This document shows positions 1 through 10,435 of a DNA stretch of 64,000 nucleotides, one piece after another. A program made the position numbers and the translations under genes. Origin of the DNA: Eulemur rufifrons (lineage: Eukaryota > Chordata > Mammalia > Primates > Lemuridae); the NCBI RefSeq assembly GCF_041146395.1, contig NC_091006.1:9306001-9370000 (forward strand). Reading direction: 5' to 3'. Positions within the stretch are counted from its first letter, which is position 1. Every line of letters begins with the position of its first letter. Under the pieces are notes generated by a model that saw only the letters and a program-made list of their open reading frames with translations, was not told where the DNA came from and ran no database searches.

Positions 1-24
1 AGACTCTGTCTCAAAAAAAAAAAA
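1..24 (+). repeat. 3' tail of a plus-strand Alu
   Basis: The window opens with 'AGACTCTGTCTC' followed by an A-run, the standard end of an Alu element whose body lies to the left of the window. Confidence 0.8.
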
Positions 25-1099
25 TTTCTTGGGAGACCCTGGAAAATAGTTTTAAGACACCTGCCTAGTGTCTATCGACACTTTTATTGTGTATAGAGAA
101 TGGTGTAACTGAGCATCCCAATAAAGATTGCCTAAGATCTCTTTTCCTAATAGATCTATAGGCCCAGGGTTGGTTTTCCTAACTATAGACAGGAGCACAA
201 GCCACAGTCATTAGTTGAGGCCCTCATTAAAGTCATTTTCTTTCAGCTTTGGATCTGTCAGACTGTTGTCACATTTGGGTAAGGATGGGACTATCTAATA
301 TCTTTTTTTGTGTTACAAAACTGAAGTCAAAAGAGGTGTTATCTGGATATCATTTGGTGAGAATTGTCCTATGTCATCTTTTAAGAAGGGGAAGGGGTAT
401 CTCGATTGAGAAGTCAGATGGAAATAAAGGGGTTTGGTAGCCCCAAGTATGAATCAGGTGAGCTGTACACTATATACTACTCTTTTGGAGATCTTTGCAT
501 GTTTATATGTGTAGATAGAGATATTTGAAAAATCATAAACTGGCAGGATTAGAGGGTCATGCTGGTCTAGGACAGAATGAGGTTTGGAGTGACATATTTA
601 ACAATGGGATAAGTTAGCAGAAGCAGCTAGGGTTTGGGAAATTCACACCAATGAACTGTGTTTTTATGCAAAAGAAGAAAGGGTTTGTAAGGTAGTCATG
701 ACCTAAAACGTAAAGACCTAATTTATTTTATTTGTCTGCTAGTAGGCTTGGCTGGAAACAGCAACCTAAGATCATTTTGTTGTTCTTTGTTTGTTTAGCT
801 TCTGGAGGGGCAAGTTTTGCTTGGGTATGATGAATCCAGGGTTTTGTTCCGGCTAGCCTGACTGATCAGTAGGTGGTCAGGAGCATGTTAGAGGGGCCAG
901 TCCATCAGGGGACCTGTTGGTCCTGTGGTCTGTGCTCTTTCTACGATTTGAGGAGAAATCACCTTGAAGTAGCAGAGAGACGTTGGTTGGGAACAGTAGC
1001 CTGTTAAAAGCAAACTCATGAGCAGAAGTTAGATTCTTAAATATTGTCTAATTGTTATTTTCTTTTGTTACACAAGGTCCCCTCCTGTCAGCAAGGCCA

Positions 1100-1650
1100 G
1101 GAATCGTCTTCTGTACATTATCTTAAAGTGGATTAATTGGGGCCTCCTTTGGGGGGCCACCTGGATCTCTAACAGGGCCGAAGGTAACATCTTATGCCAG
1201 TTAAATTGGTCTCTTGGCAGATTTTGGCAATTTTTTAAAGGTCTGATTTATCTTCTTAGTCTTTTTAGTGGACTGGGGTCAACATGAAGCATGAAGTTTT
1301 TAATCTATTTTTAAAACATTTGACACTTCCTAAGTTGTTTGGGAAGAGGAAGTCAGCCCCATTGTCTCTGAATTTTTATGGGAAGTCTATATCTAGGGAT
1401 TATTGTTTAAAATAGGGCTTTAGTCACTTTTGTGGCCTTTTCTGTTCTGGAGGGAAAGGCTTTAACCCATTCTGTGAAGGTGTCAACAAACATCAAAAGG
1501 TACCTGATGTGTCCAGGGGCTCAGGGCATCCCAGTAAAGTCCACCTGTCAGTCCTCGCAGGGGGTTGTTCTTCGATACTCACCTCCCTTTAATGGCAGGG
1601 GAAACCCTGCCTGAGGGCCATTTTTGGCATAAATTATATATTGTCGAATG
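1100..1650 (-). pseudogene. ERV integrase remnant
   Basis: On the minus strand around 1,325-1,375 the translation contains SDNGADF, matching the second catalytic aspartate block of retroviral integrases (SDNG.xF). Flanking minus-strand sequence to about 1,650 (containing VDTFTEWVKA-like text interrupted by changes) fits the integrase core. Stops and frameshifts are present. The ends are estimates. Confidence 0.55.
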
Positions 1651-2139
1651 ACCTTTTGGATGGTCCATTGTAAATATGAGCAGAGCAGATGTGTTTGGAT
1701 CTATCGTAACATAGTATTTCTCTCATAATGAAGGTTTTTTTTGAATTTGACTTATGCTTTTTCTTTAAAAAGGCCTCAGGCACCAGGATGCTACTGTCTG
1801 AAATATGTTTTTAGCCAGGGTGTTCTGGGGTGGAAGACCCAAATGCCTCTTCTTTGGCTCTTTTCAAGTTCTTTTGGGTACATGGAGGCTGATAGTTGGT
1901 AAAGTCAATTTGGGGAATCGAGGGGCCGGACGCTAATCAAAACTTAGAGTCTGCGGAGCCTCGTTTGCTTAATCTGCCAGTTGGTTTCTTTTTTTTTGTT
2001 ATCAGGGAATCCCCCTTCTGGTGTCTGGCACAGTGTATAATAGTCACTTTTTTAGGGTCATCAACAGATTTTAATAAGGTTAAACGTTTGAAGTATGTTT
2101 GATGCCTTTATTTTTAGTAAGTAGTTAAAAGTCTTTTTT

Positions 2140-2582
2140 CATACGGGCCCCTGTGCATACACCACTGAGAAAGCAAACATTTAGTCTGTGTACATATTGA
2201 CAGTTTTGTCTTTATCTGTTTGGAGAGCCCTGGTGAGGGCTGTTAGTTCAACCCTCTGAACTGATGTGTCCAGAGACAAAGCCTTGGTTTTTAAGGTGTA
2301 CTGTAAGGTGACAACTGCATACCCTGCTCGATGATGTCTTGGGTCCATGAAGCTGTTTTTGTCCATAAACATTTCCAACTCTGGCTGTTGCAATGGCTGG
2401 TGAGTCAGGTCAGGGCGGCTAGGAAATACTTGTTCGATAGTCTGAAGACAACAGTGCATGGGATCTTGCTCGAGCTCAGCAGGTAGCAGCATGGCAGGGT
2501 TGAACGTGGACGTGGCTTTGAGCCTCACCTCCGGATTATTTATTAATAATAAGATGGCTTGATATCTGCCTAACCTTCCCAA
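2140..2582 (-). pseudogene. ERV RNase H remnant (with RT connection)
   Basis: A 133-codon open stretch (2,181-2,582) contains, in order, the altered first RNase H block MFMDKNSF (family pattern xxTDGSS), GYAVV, the QRVELTALTRAL helix with its catalytic glutamate, and the MYTD block with the next catalytic aspartate at the end of the open stretch. The G-to-K change in the first block and the stop immediately after MYTD show decay. Sequence to about 2,140 continues the domain after the stop. Confidence 0.7.
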
Positions 2583-3680
2583 GGTTAGCCAATATCCTCT
2601 TATGCTCTAGTAAGGGCAGGATGCGGTGAGGACTAAATACAGTGGTGGGTTTTCTCGGTGTAAACTTCTCAGCCTCCGGTATTATGTCACCAGTGGCAGC
2701 CACTGCTCGGAGGCAAGGAGGCCATCTCTTTGTTGTCCTATCAAGTTGTTCAGAGACACAGGCCACTGGCCTCTTAACTGGTCCAAGGTCTTGAGTTAGG
2801 ACCTCCAGGCTTAGGCCTTGTCTTTTTTTGTACGAAAAGGTCAAAAGGCTTTTTTAAATCAGGGAGTCTTAGAGCTGGGGTGGTTAGTAGTTTTTTTGTT
2901 TTTTTTTTTAATGTGATTAAATGCATTTTGGCATTCCTGGGTCCATATCAAGTGTTTAAGATGTCTTATTTTAAAAGCTTTATATAGGGGCTTCATTATT
3001 AGTCTAAAATTAAATATCTGAATGTAACCGAAGCCTGTTGTTCGCAGGGAGCGCCACCGTTGTGGCAGGTGGTGGGGGTTGCTACTCGAGTGATGGCCTC
3101 TCGTTTGAGAGCAAGTTTTTTTTGTATTTTTGATAATTTAAAGCTTAGATATTTCGTGGTGTTTTGTTTTTTTTGTTTTTTTTTGTTTTTTTTTTTTTTT
3201 GCAAATCTGGGCTTTCTTTTGTAGTCTCTATCAGCCAAAAAGTTTAGTGTCTGAATGGTTTTCTCGACAGAGGCTTTTGGGGTTTCATTAGCAGTAAGAA
3301 TGTCATCTACATATTGTAAAGGGATTCCATCTGTTAGTTGGAGGTCTCTAAAATACTCTGGCTAGGATTTTCCTAAATATTGTGGGCGAATTTTTAAAAC
3401 CTTGAGGTAAAACAGTCTAACAAAACTGTTGTTTGGCATTCGTCTTAGGAGCCTGCCATTTGCAAGCAAAGATCTCTTGGGAGCCTTTATCCCATGGGAT
3501 GCAAAAGAAAGGCACCTTTTAAATCTAAAACCGTAAACCAGCATAGGTCTCTTGACAAGGCGGTGAGCAGGGTGTATGGATTTGGAACTACTGGGTGTAC
3601 TTCCTGGACAATCTGGTTTATGGCCTGGAGATCCCGAACAATCCGGTATTCCTCCGGGTGAGGCTTGTGCACCCACAGGA
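2550..3680 (-). pseudogene. ERV reverse transcriptase remnant
   Basis: The minus strand shows EYRIVRDLQAINQIV, then HPVVPNPYTLL, then WFTVLDLKGAF (first catalytic aspartate; 3,487-3,672), and further on QYVDDIL with the YVDD catalytic box at 3,302-3,313. These are the class I retroviral RT blocks in correct order and spacing, but in different frames, and a T/A-rich insertion or expansion lies at about 3,160-3,200 in the palm-to-thumb region. An old inactive copy. Confidence 0.8.
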
Positions 3681-4189
3681 TGGGGGTCTTATAGGCAGAG
3701 TGTCATGGGTACATTAGGCCTTGTTTTAGGAAAGCCTCCAGTAAGGGCATATTCTCTTCTCTCTCTCTCTCTCTCTCTCTCTTGCTCTGTGTGTTTTAAT
3801 GGATATTGTTTCAGGTTAGGTATCTCATGTTGTTTTTTTTTTTTAAAGATAACTTTTACTGGGTCAGCTGTTATGGCCCGACCTGGTTTTCCATCTGCTC
3901 AGATGCTCTCTCTTACCTTGCTGAGAATGTCTTAGGTTTTCTCACAAGGAGATTCATTGTTTGGCTGCAGTAGCAGCATCTGGAAGGTGCAGGCATGTTC
4001 AGGCAGAACCTCCATCTCTAGACGTCCAGGGGAAAAAAACAACTCAAACACTTAATCTAGCGAGTAAATCTCAACCCAGGAGGGGAAGAGGACATGCAGG
4101 CATATATTAAAAAGTCATGTTTCAGGTTTGCATCTTTAAGATGACAATATAAAGGTTGTAGGAAGGGGCAAGTCATAGCTTCCCCTGAC

Positions 4190-4330
4190 ACTCCCGTGAC
4201 TAACATAGGTCTCCTTTGAATCAGGGGATAAGCCGGTGTTAGTTACAGAATCTGTAGCCCCCATATCAATAAGAAAGTCAATCAGTTTGTTTCCCACCGT
4301 CTTTTGTACCCAGGGGATATGATGACAGAT
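4190..4330 (-). pseudogene. ERV protease remnant
   Basis: The minus-strand translation gives LIDFLIDMGATDS. This is the aspartic protease active-site block (normally D-T/S-G-A), with the middle residue changed to methionine (codon at 4,256-4,267 region). An ACG to ATG change would explain this as CpG decay. It is followed by VTNTGLSP. Sequence to the right (about 4,330-4,700) may be gag-end material but has no clear motif. Confidence 0.6.
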
Positions 4331-4771
4331 TGTTCCAGGTGGACTGGAGCCCCTCGGCTTCTTTACTTTTTATCTGTATTCATTGTGAATATTGCACACT
4401 ACTGTGGACGTGCGCCTCACTTTCTCCTCGCTTTCAAATAATATGCGATGGTTGCTGCTCATCCGTGCTGTCGCAGGTTGGGCTCTTCCAGGAGGCAGAC
4501 TCTGAGGCCGAGATCAGCGTGCGGGACCTTGGGATCCACAGCTGCGGAAGCGAAGCGAAGGAAGTTGGACTGGGCAGAGGGAGAGGTTCAGCTGTGACCC
4601 AGTTCCAACGAAGGGCTCAGGCACCCCATGGGGAGCTCCTGTGCTGGGCTGTGGGCTCTGGTTAGCTGAGGCAATGCCCTAGGGGGCTGACAACAGAGGC
4701 AGCGAAGAGAATCCCTCATTCTTGAAGAGATCTTGGTGGCAGATCGCAGCATCTACCACATTCCATGAATC

Positions 4772-5112
4772 TTTTTTCTTTCTTTTTTTTTTTTGAGACA
4801 GAGTCTCACTCTGTTGCCCGGGCTAGAGTGCCATGGCGTCAGCCCAGCTCACAGCAACCTCAAACTCCTGGGCTCAAGCGATCCTCCTGCCTCAGCCTCC
4901 CGAGTAGCTGGGACTACAGGCATGCGCCACCATGCTCGGCTAATTTTTTTCTCTATATATTTTTAGCTGTCCAAATCATTTCTTTCTATTTTTAGTAGAG
5001 ACAGGGTCTCGCCCTTGCTCAGGCTGGCCTGGAACTCCTGACCTCGAGTGATCCACCCGCCTCGGCCTCCCGGAGTGCTAGGACTACAGGCGTGAGCCAC
5101 CGCGCCCGGCCC
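4772..5112 (-). repeat. Alu, full-length, lemur type
   Basis: A T-run followed by GAGACAGAGTCTCAC and ending in CCGCGCCCGGCC gives a complete inverted Alu. It carries the strepsirrhine-type linker with TTTCTTTCTATTTTTAG in the middle. Confidence 0.92.
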
Positions 5113-5680
5113 CTTTTTCTTTAGTGTATTTTTTCCACCGCCAGAGTTTGACATAAAGGTTCATTACAAGACCCCTTGAGATGAAACAAAGGTATGTGGA
5201 TCTGATCATTTATTCCCCAGTTAGGAGGATTTGTGTGAAATAAGTTTTCTGTCTATCATTACTATCTTTTGGAAGTTAAATGTTCTTATGTAAAGTGAAT
5301 AATTTTTAAAAGTTTACATTTACAGATTTAATATTCAAATTTTAGGAGTTTAATATTCAAATTAGACTGCTGGGTACCTGGCATGGCACAAAGAATATTT
5401 AATTAGAGGATTCTTCATCTCCCCCCTTTTCCAGTCATTTCTTGAATTTTTGCTTCTTAGTTTATGTGGAGGTAGAAGGTAAATTCATGTTCTGTTCTGC
5501 CCAATTATTAATGGATCTGTGCTGTATTTTGCCAAAATAGCAGCTGTGGAATTTTTTTCCCCTTGCCACTTTATTTTTCTCAAAAATTAATTCAGTGATC
5601 CACTTAGTTTTATAGTAGCTTTCCATTTTCTGATCCTAATTATTTTTCCTTCTTGATAGATGTCAAATAGGGTTAATATT
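5113..5680. other. Unassigned intergenic DNA
   Basis: AT-rich sequence without coding potential. A short direct repeat (TTAATATTCAAATT) occurs at about 5,326-5,363. Nothing else recognised. Confidence 0.5.
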
Positions 5681-5695
5681 TTATCTTAGAATTTT

Positions 5696-5832
5696 TTAAA
5701 AATAAATTTTATATTGGTAGAGACAGGGCCTCATATGTTGCCCAGGCTGGTCTTGAACTCCTGGCCTCAAGCTATGCTCCCACCTTGGCCTCCCAAAGTG
5801 CTGGGATTACACGTGAGCCACCTTGCCCGGCC
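5696..5832 (-). repeat. Free-left-arm-like Alu monomer with target duplication
   Basis: A single inverted Alu monomer, ending TTGCCCGGCC. It is flanked by a perfect 15-bp duplication TTATCTTAGAATTTT at 5,681-5,695 and 5,833-5,847, which shows it was inserted by L1 machinery as a monomer. Confidence 0.85.
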
Positions 5833-5847
5833 TTATCTTAGAATTTT

Positions 5848-7540
5848 GACATCTTAAAATAGTATGTAGGTAACAAATCATTAAATTTTAATAATAGCTT
5901 ATTTTTATACTGATGAAATTTCTAAAACAATAATAAACAGCTACTATAGTAATATAATTAACAGATGATTGCATAATACTCTTTAATTTCCACCCACCCA
6001 CATTCTTTGTGGATTATTAATGGTAATTGGATGTCTGTGATTATATAGTGACTCATGCCAAGTGAAAGGACTTGTAGATTTAAATTTGGAATTCAATAAT
6101 TCCAGTCCGGTACAGTAAACACTTAGCTGAAAATATGAATTGCAACATGAAATATTGAATACAGCCAATGTGCAGACATTAAAAAGTGTCCTGCATATCA
6201 GGTGGAAAAGCAGCTCCTTGGTTAGAGGCACAGACTCTTTTAGATTATATGAATCAACTAGGTCTTTTCATTTCAAAACTGCTGTCTCCTTAGTATACCA
6301 ACCCTGTTGGAACAAGATACTTTACTGCCATCTGCTGGAACATTGTTGCAATAAATTATGAATCACTTAAACTTTATAATCAGCAGAGGAATAACTTAGT
6401 ATACAAAAATTTCCAAAACTTTGTTTTCAAAATAATAAATATGTCTGTGATGTGAATGACACCTCCTTACATATAGTGCTCTTGTGCAGTGCCCAACATG
6501 AACAACTGTAATGGTGACAGTGGAAAGCCACACAAAGATGGGAGGATGTTGGAGGAGGATTGACTTATGACAAAGTGGAAGACAGAAGGCTTCTAGGAGG
6601 AGGTCCACAGCAAGAGGAGCAGGAGTTGGGAATTAGGTTGAAGTGGATTTTAGGACCACTTAAAGGGAGGGTTGGGGTGAGGGGGAAGCAAATCAAGGAG
6701 ACAGGTGTTGTTGGAAGATCATCAGATGTGGGCCAGAAGACCCAGGAGCCAGCCTGCATTCACTGTGTGTCCTTCAGAGAGTCCCTCCCCTCTCCCTGAA
6801 CTTTTGATTCTTCCAGATGTGAGGGAGGGCAGGTGTTGCTGCATTCTGGAAGCACTGCCCTCTGACCTGCCAGGTCTCAGAGAACTGCAGAGACGGAGTC
6901 TTCGGGAGGGTCAGGATATGAGGGATCATATGTGCTCATTGCCTGAGTTTTGGTCCCAGCAGTAGAGATGCCTGAAACTCAGGGGACGCTTGGACACGTT
7001 CTGGCCACGCCAGTGTCTGCACACACAGTCCACACTGGTGACGTGGGGGACGAGGGGGCCTCAGATAAATACTGAGAAGAACACTCAGAAGAATCTCTCT
7101 TGACCCTGGATTCCTCCATTTCTATCCTCAAACTTCTAACAGTCCCAGTTCCCTCTATATTCTGAACTTCTCTGCCTTTCCCAAGATTCCCATCGCCTGT
7201 CCCTTTCCTACCCTCCCATCCTTCTCCCACTCGCGTCCTTGACTTCCCTCACCCCCGTGTCACCCCCTTCTCTTGCCACATACTTCTTCCCCCTACTTCT
7301 CCTCCACCTCTTGATCCATGTCCCCCCGCCTCTCTTCCACCCCCACCCCTCTTCTTCCACCTCTTTCTTTTTCCTTTCTCCCAACTCCCAACTCTCTTTC
7401 CAAGTTGTCCCTTATACTACAAAGTTATTTGTTGTTTATCTGAAATTCAAATTTTATTACATGTCCTATATTTTTATTTGATAAATCTGGTAATTCTACT
7501 CCTGTCTCTCCCTGACTTCCTTGGACATGTGCCCTCTACC
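5848..7540. other. Unassigned intergenic DNA with a pyrimidine-rich tract
   Basis: No exon, RNA gene or recognised repeat family. From about 7,190 to 7,415 the plus strand is strongly C/T-rich (cytosine-rich TTCCCCC and CTTCTTCC blocks), a degenerate polypyrimidine tract. Short open frames here have no family signature. Confidence 0.5.
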
Positions 7541-7740
7541 CAGGCCTTAGCCTCCCGAGTAGCTGGGATGACAGGTGCATGCCACCACACTCCACTAATT
7601 TTTTTCATTTTTTTAAAGAGATGAGGTCTCTGGGTCTTGCTGTGTTGTCCAGGCTAGTCTCAAACTCCTGGTCTCAAAGCGATGCTCCTGCTTCAGCCTC
7701 CCGACTAGCTGGGACTACCGGTGCAAGCCATGGTGCGTGG
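7541..7740 (-). repeat. Old, truncated Alu
   Basis: Inverted Alu sequence containing the right-arm end (CCTCCCGAGTAGCTGGGATGAC), a linker (ATTTTTTTCATTTTTTTAAA) and part of the left arm (AGTCTCAAACTCCTGGTCTC), with many substitutions. It stops at GGTGCGTGG without the canonical end. Confidence 0.75.
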
Positions 7741-8675
7741 TTTCCTCTAAGTTTTTGGTGATGGTGCAATTCTCTGTAATTCCTCCCATGATAGTGTTGA
7801 GTTTCAAGGGTTTCCACCTGGGCTCTTATACTATAATGGCCCTTAGGCACTATGATGAGTTTTACCAGATGGTAAGCTTATCTCTCCCAAATATATGTTA
7901 GAGGGTAGAGGAGAACAACCATAGGGTGGGTTCATGGACTCACTGAACTCACTGTGAGAACAGACTTGGGCCAAACTTGGGTAAGTAATCAAGGCTTGAA
8001 ATCCTATCCCATGGGTCTGCTTTTGAGAGCTTCTCCTGGAAACAACCCTCTTAGCTTGCATTCCCCACAGGGAGGATCCTGAGAAGTTTCTGTGCTATTG
8101 TTTTATTAAGGAAGTACAATTCCAGGGAAACAGGAGTGAGGGAGAAGTGTAGCGTGGTAGGGAAGGAGGGAGTGGCTTGTATGAAGTTCAGCTGCACTTC
8201 CGGGTTGTGTATGAATGGGAGTTTAATGGGTTCACTATCAGCATCAACAGGGAAGCCCCAGGGCTTGAGGTAAAAGGTGCCCAGTGCAGGCATGAGGTCA
8301 GGCTCTGTTGTTGCTTGTGCCCCTGTAGAGTCGGTCTGAGTTCATGCACAGTGGTTGCTGCAGCAGAGAATCCAGAGAAACGAGTTTCCAAAGGCCCCAG
8401 GCACAGGTGAGGCTGAGAGGGCCCAAAGTGGCACATAAGATGTGTCTGAACTCTTCCCTGATTCAACTATGTCACACAATTATCTGAGCCTGGTGATGAT
8501 TAGAATTTAAATTCTAAAGTACTGATACTATATCATTAATGGCTAATTGTTTATTAAATTTTTCTGTCTCTTCTTGTCAATTCTTTCAGTTATAGCTTTC
8601 TAGGAAACTGACCATCTGTTTTCAAATTTCTAATTCAAAAATATTTTCTATTTCCGTGCAGTCTTTTCCTTTCCT
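7741..8675. other. Unassigned intergenic DNA
   Basis: No coding exon, RNA or repeat family recognised. Both strands have overlapping short open frames at 8,050-8,460, without known motifs. Confidence 0.45.
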
Positions 8676-8691
8676 AATATTATTTGTGCCT

Positions 8692-8795
8692 GTGCTCACT
8701 TCTGCAGCACATATACTAAAATTGGAATGATACAGAGAATATTAGCATGGCCCCTGCGCAAGGATGACAGGCACATTCATGAAGCATTCCATATT
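8692..8795 (+). pseudogene. U6 snRNA pseudogene (retroposed)
   Basis: The sequence follows spliceosomal U6 snRNA from its first base (GTGCTCACTTCTGCAGCACA) through GGAATGATACAGAGAATATTAGCATGG and CCCCTGCGCAAGGATGACA to CATTCCATATT. About eight substitutions are visible from memory of U6, including in the ACAGAGA-to-AGC region (GAATATTAGC instead of GAAGATTAGC). It has a long A-rich tail and is flanked by a perfect 16-bp target duplication (8,676-8,691 and 8,974-8,989), so it is a retrocopy rather than an active Pol III gene. The upstream DNA lacks an obvious U6 TATA/PSE pair. A second element lies in its tail. Confidence 0.92.
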
Positions 8796-8815
8796 AATTT
8801 TAAAAGAATAAAGTA

Positions 8816-8939
8816 CTTTCCCAGGGTGGCAGCAGGGACGACGGACGCTGCCCCAGGAGTGGGAGCTGTCCTATCCTATCCCCTCCTCTTGCACTTCGCG
8901 TTGCAACCAATAAAGGCCGTTTCTACCATAGGAAAAAAA
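8816..8939 (+). pseudogene. Small retroposed mRNA 3' end, nested in the U6 tail
   Basis: This GC-rich segment of about 120 bases begins CTTTCCCAGGGTGGCAGC, contains a poly(A) signal (CCAATAAAGGCC near 8,908-8,919) and ends in an A-run. It is flanked by near-identical 14-mers, AAAAGAATAAAGTA (8,802-8,815) and AAAAGAATACAGTA (8,940-8,953), which look like its own target duplication within the U6 tail. It looks like a 5'-truncated copy of a cellular mRNA. The parent gene is not recognised. The alternative is a single U6-mRNA chimera made by template switching. Confidence 0.65.
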
Positions 8940-9040
8940 AAAAGAATACAGTAAAATTATAAAAAATTAAAAAAATATTATTTGTGCCTTTTCTCCTTTT
9001 TATTAATTAATCATAAGTGTATCACTTCAAATAAGCAGTT

Positions 9041-9128
9041 GTTGGTGTTTAGCTTATCAGTGTTTTCTATGTCTTTAATTTTCTATGTTGGTGTTTAGCT
9101 TATCAGTGTTTTCTATGTCTTTAATTTA
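9041..9128. repeat. Tandem duplication, 46-bp period
   Basis: GTTGGTGTTTAGCTTATCAG... at 9,041-9,086 is repeated without visible change from 9,087 to about 9,128. Two copies only. Confidence 0.9.
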
Positions 9129-9534
9129 TGCTCATTGTTTACTTCAACCCATCTTTTGGGTACTTATTCTGCTATTCTTTATTTTACAGCTTCCCAAGTT
9201 GGACACAGCCTAGAATTTTTCATCCTTTTCACTTTTTCCTTCTTTTGAACTTATTTATGTTACATTCTGTACCCAATAAATGTAGTACCTAAATATCTTG
9301 ATGCTAGAGTTCTGTTGTTTGTTGTTTCTGCTGCTATAATTCCTGGTGGCTTGTTTCCTTATGTTAAATTTGGGGTTATTTGTAAAAATTCTTCTAAGTG
9401 TCAATGGAAGTTACATACTTCCAGAGAGTTTTCTTGATGGTTTCTCCAATTTCCTGGCACTCCAAGCCTGGGATCAATTTTGTACTAATTTCTCAGCCTG
9501 AGTTTGTGAGAGCAAGCTGGCAGTATAAGTCAAG

Positions 9535-9815
9535 CCACTTAAAAAATATGAACAGAGATATACAGCAATATACAAAAAGGATCTTACATCATGACTTAGT
9601 TGATTTATTCCAAAAATGTAAGGTTGGTTTAACATACAAAAAAATTAATATGTTCCATCATATTAACAAAATAAAGAAAAGAATTTATAGTCATATTAGT
9701 AGCTACAGAAAAGGTATTTGATAAAAATCAACATAGCTTTATAATCATCATAATAAAAACTCTTAATGAGCTCATTTTTAAAAGATGAGTAATATTTTGT
9801 AGCAATGGAAAATCA
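9535..9815 (+). repeat. L1 ORF2 fragment (old)
   Basis: The text around 9,580-9,735 (TTACATCATGACTTAGTTGA, then AATATGTTCCATCATATTAAC, then GGTATTTGATAAAAATCAAC) is the L1 reverse-transcriptase segment preceding 'EKAFDKIQH', in sense orientation and decayed. Confidence 0.65.
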
Positions 9816-9819
9816 TGAG

Positions 9820-9995
9820 ATTCAAATTTCATAGCCCATAAAGTTTTATTGAAATACAGCCACAGTGGATTGTTTGTATATTGCTTATGGCCACGTTCAC
9901 ATTGCAATGGCAGAGTTGAGTAGTTGCCATGGAAACTCTGTCTAAAATATTTGCTCTCTGGCTCTTTACAGGAAAAGTTTGCTGACTCCTCTGTG
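9820..9995 (-). mobile_element. Nonautonomous hAT-type (Charlie-like) DNA transposon
   Basis: The sequence contains CCCATAAAGTTTTATTGAAA, then ACAGCCACAG, TGGCAGAGTTGAGTAGTTGCC, AAAATATTTGCTCTCTGGC and CTTTACAGGAAAAGTTTGCTGAC. This is a widespread mammalian hAT MITE pattern. I assign the superfamily from memory of the consensus; the exact subfamily is uncertain. Confidence 0.65.
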
Positions 9996-10281
9996 CTCAC
10001 TACAATGAACAATACCTGGCAGATACCAGAATCTGCTGGTCAAGATCAGTATGTCACTTAGACATGAGACATTTCCCTCAAGACATGGACTTCTAAAAGC
10101 AAACATTTTCTCTCAGCAATGGGAAAGCAAGAAGACTCATGAGTTGTGTCAGTCAAATAAAATATAGAGATGAATCTCTGAAATTAAGTCATTTTATTTG
10201 GGAAGAAAGAATTTCATTTCGAGGCATACCTGCAAACTGGGTGGTCTTCAGTATGTACAAAGAACAAAGAAGTTAGAGGTT

Positions 10282-10435
10282 TTATAAAAGGAGAGCAGGG
10301 CATGGTGGCTCATGCATGTAATCCTAGCTACTCTAGAGGCTATGGCAGGAGGATCGTTCGAGCCCAGGAGTTCAAGGCTATGTGTTACTGCGCTCCAGCC
10401 TAGGTGACAGAGCGAGACCTCATCTCTTAACAAAA
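10282..10435 (+). repeat. Alu left-monomer-like element
   Basis: AGCAGGGCATGGTGGCTCATG through CAGCCTAGGTGACAGAGCGAGACC, a diverged single-arm Alu. Confidence 0.8.

Larger units (their letters stand above)
25..4700 (-). mobile_element. Degraded class I (gammaretrovirus-like) endogenous retrovirus, internal region
   Basis: Read on the minus strand, recognisable retroviral domains lie in the expected order from right to left: protease (about 4,190-4,330), reverse transcriptase (about 2,550-3,680), RNase H (about 2,140-2,420) and integrase (about 1,100-1,650). The frame is broken repeatedly by shifts and stops, so nothing is expressible as a polyprotein. The RT and protease style is that of class I elements (the MLV/HERV-H/HERV-W kind), not of betaretroviruses or ERVL. 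No LTR and no env could be recognised; the segment from 25 to about 1,000 is assigned only because it continues from the integrase. A CT microsatellite sits at about 3,758-3,783. The boundaries are approximate. Confidence 0.75.
8676..8989. repeat. 16-bp target site duplication bounding the U6 insertion
   Basis: AATATTATTTGTGCCT occurs at 8,676-8,691 and again at 8,974-8,989, exactly bounding the U6 body plus its A-rich tail and nested insert. Confidence 0.9.

Noticed and set aside
8692..8795. A functional U6 snRNA gene
   Set aside because: Substitutions in conserved U6 segments, A-rich tail, flanking target duplication and no recognisable upstream Pol III snRNA promoter.
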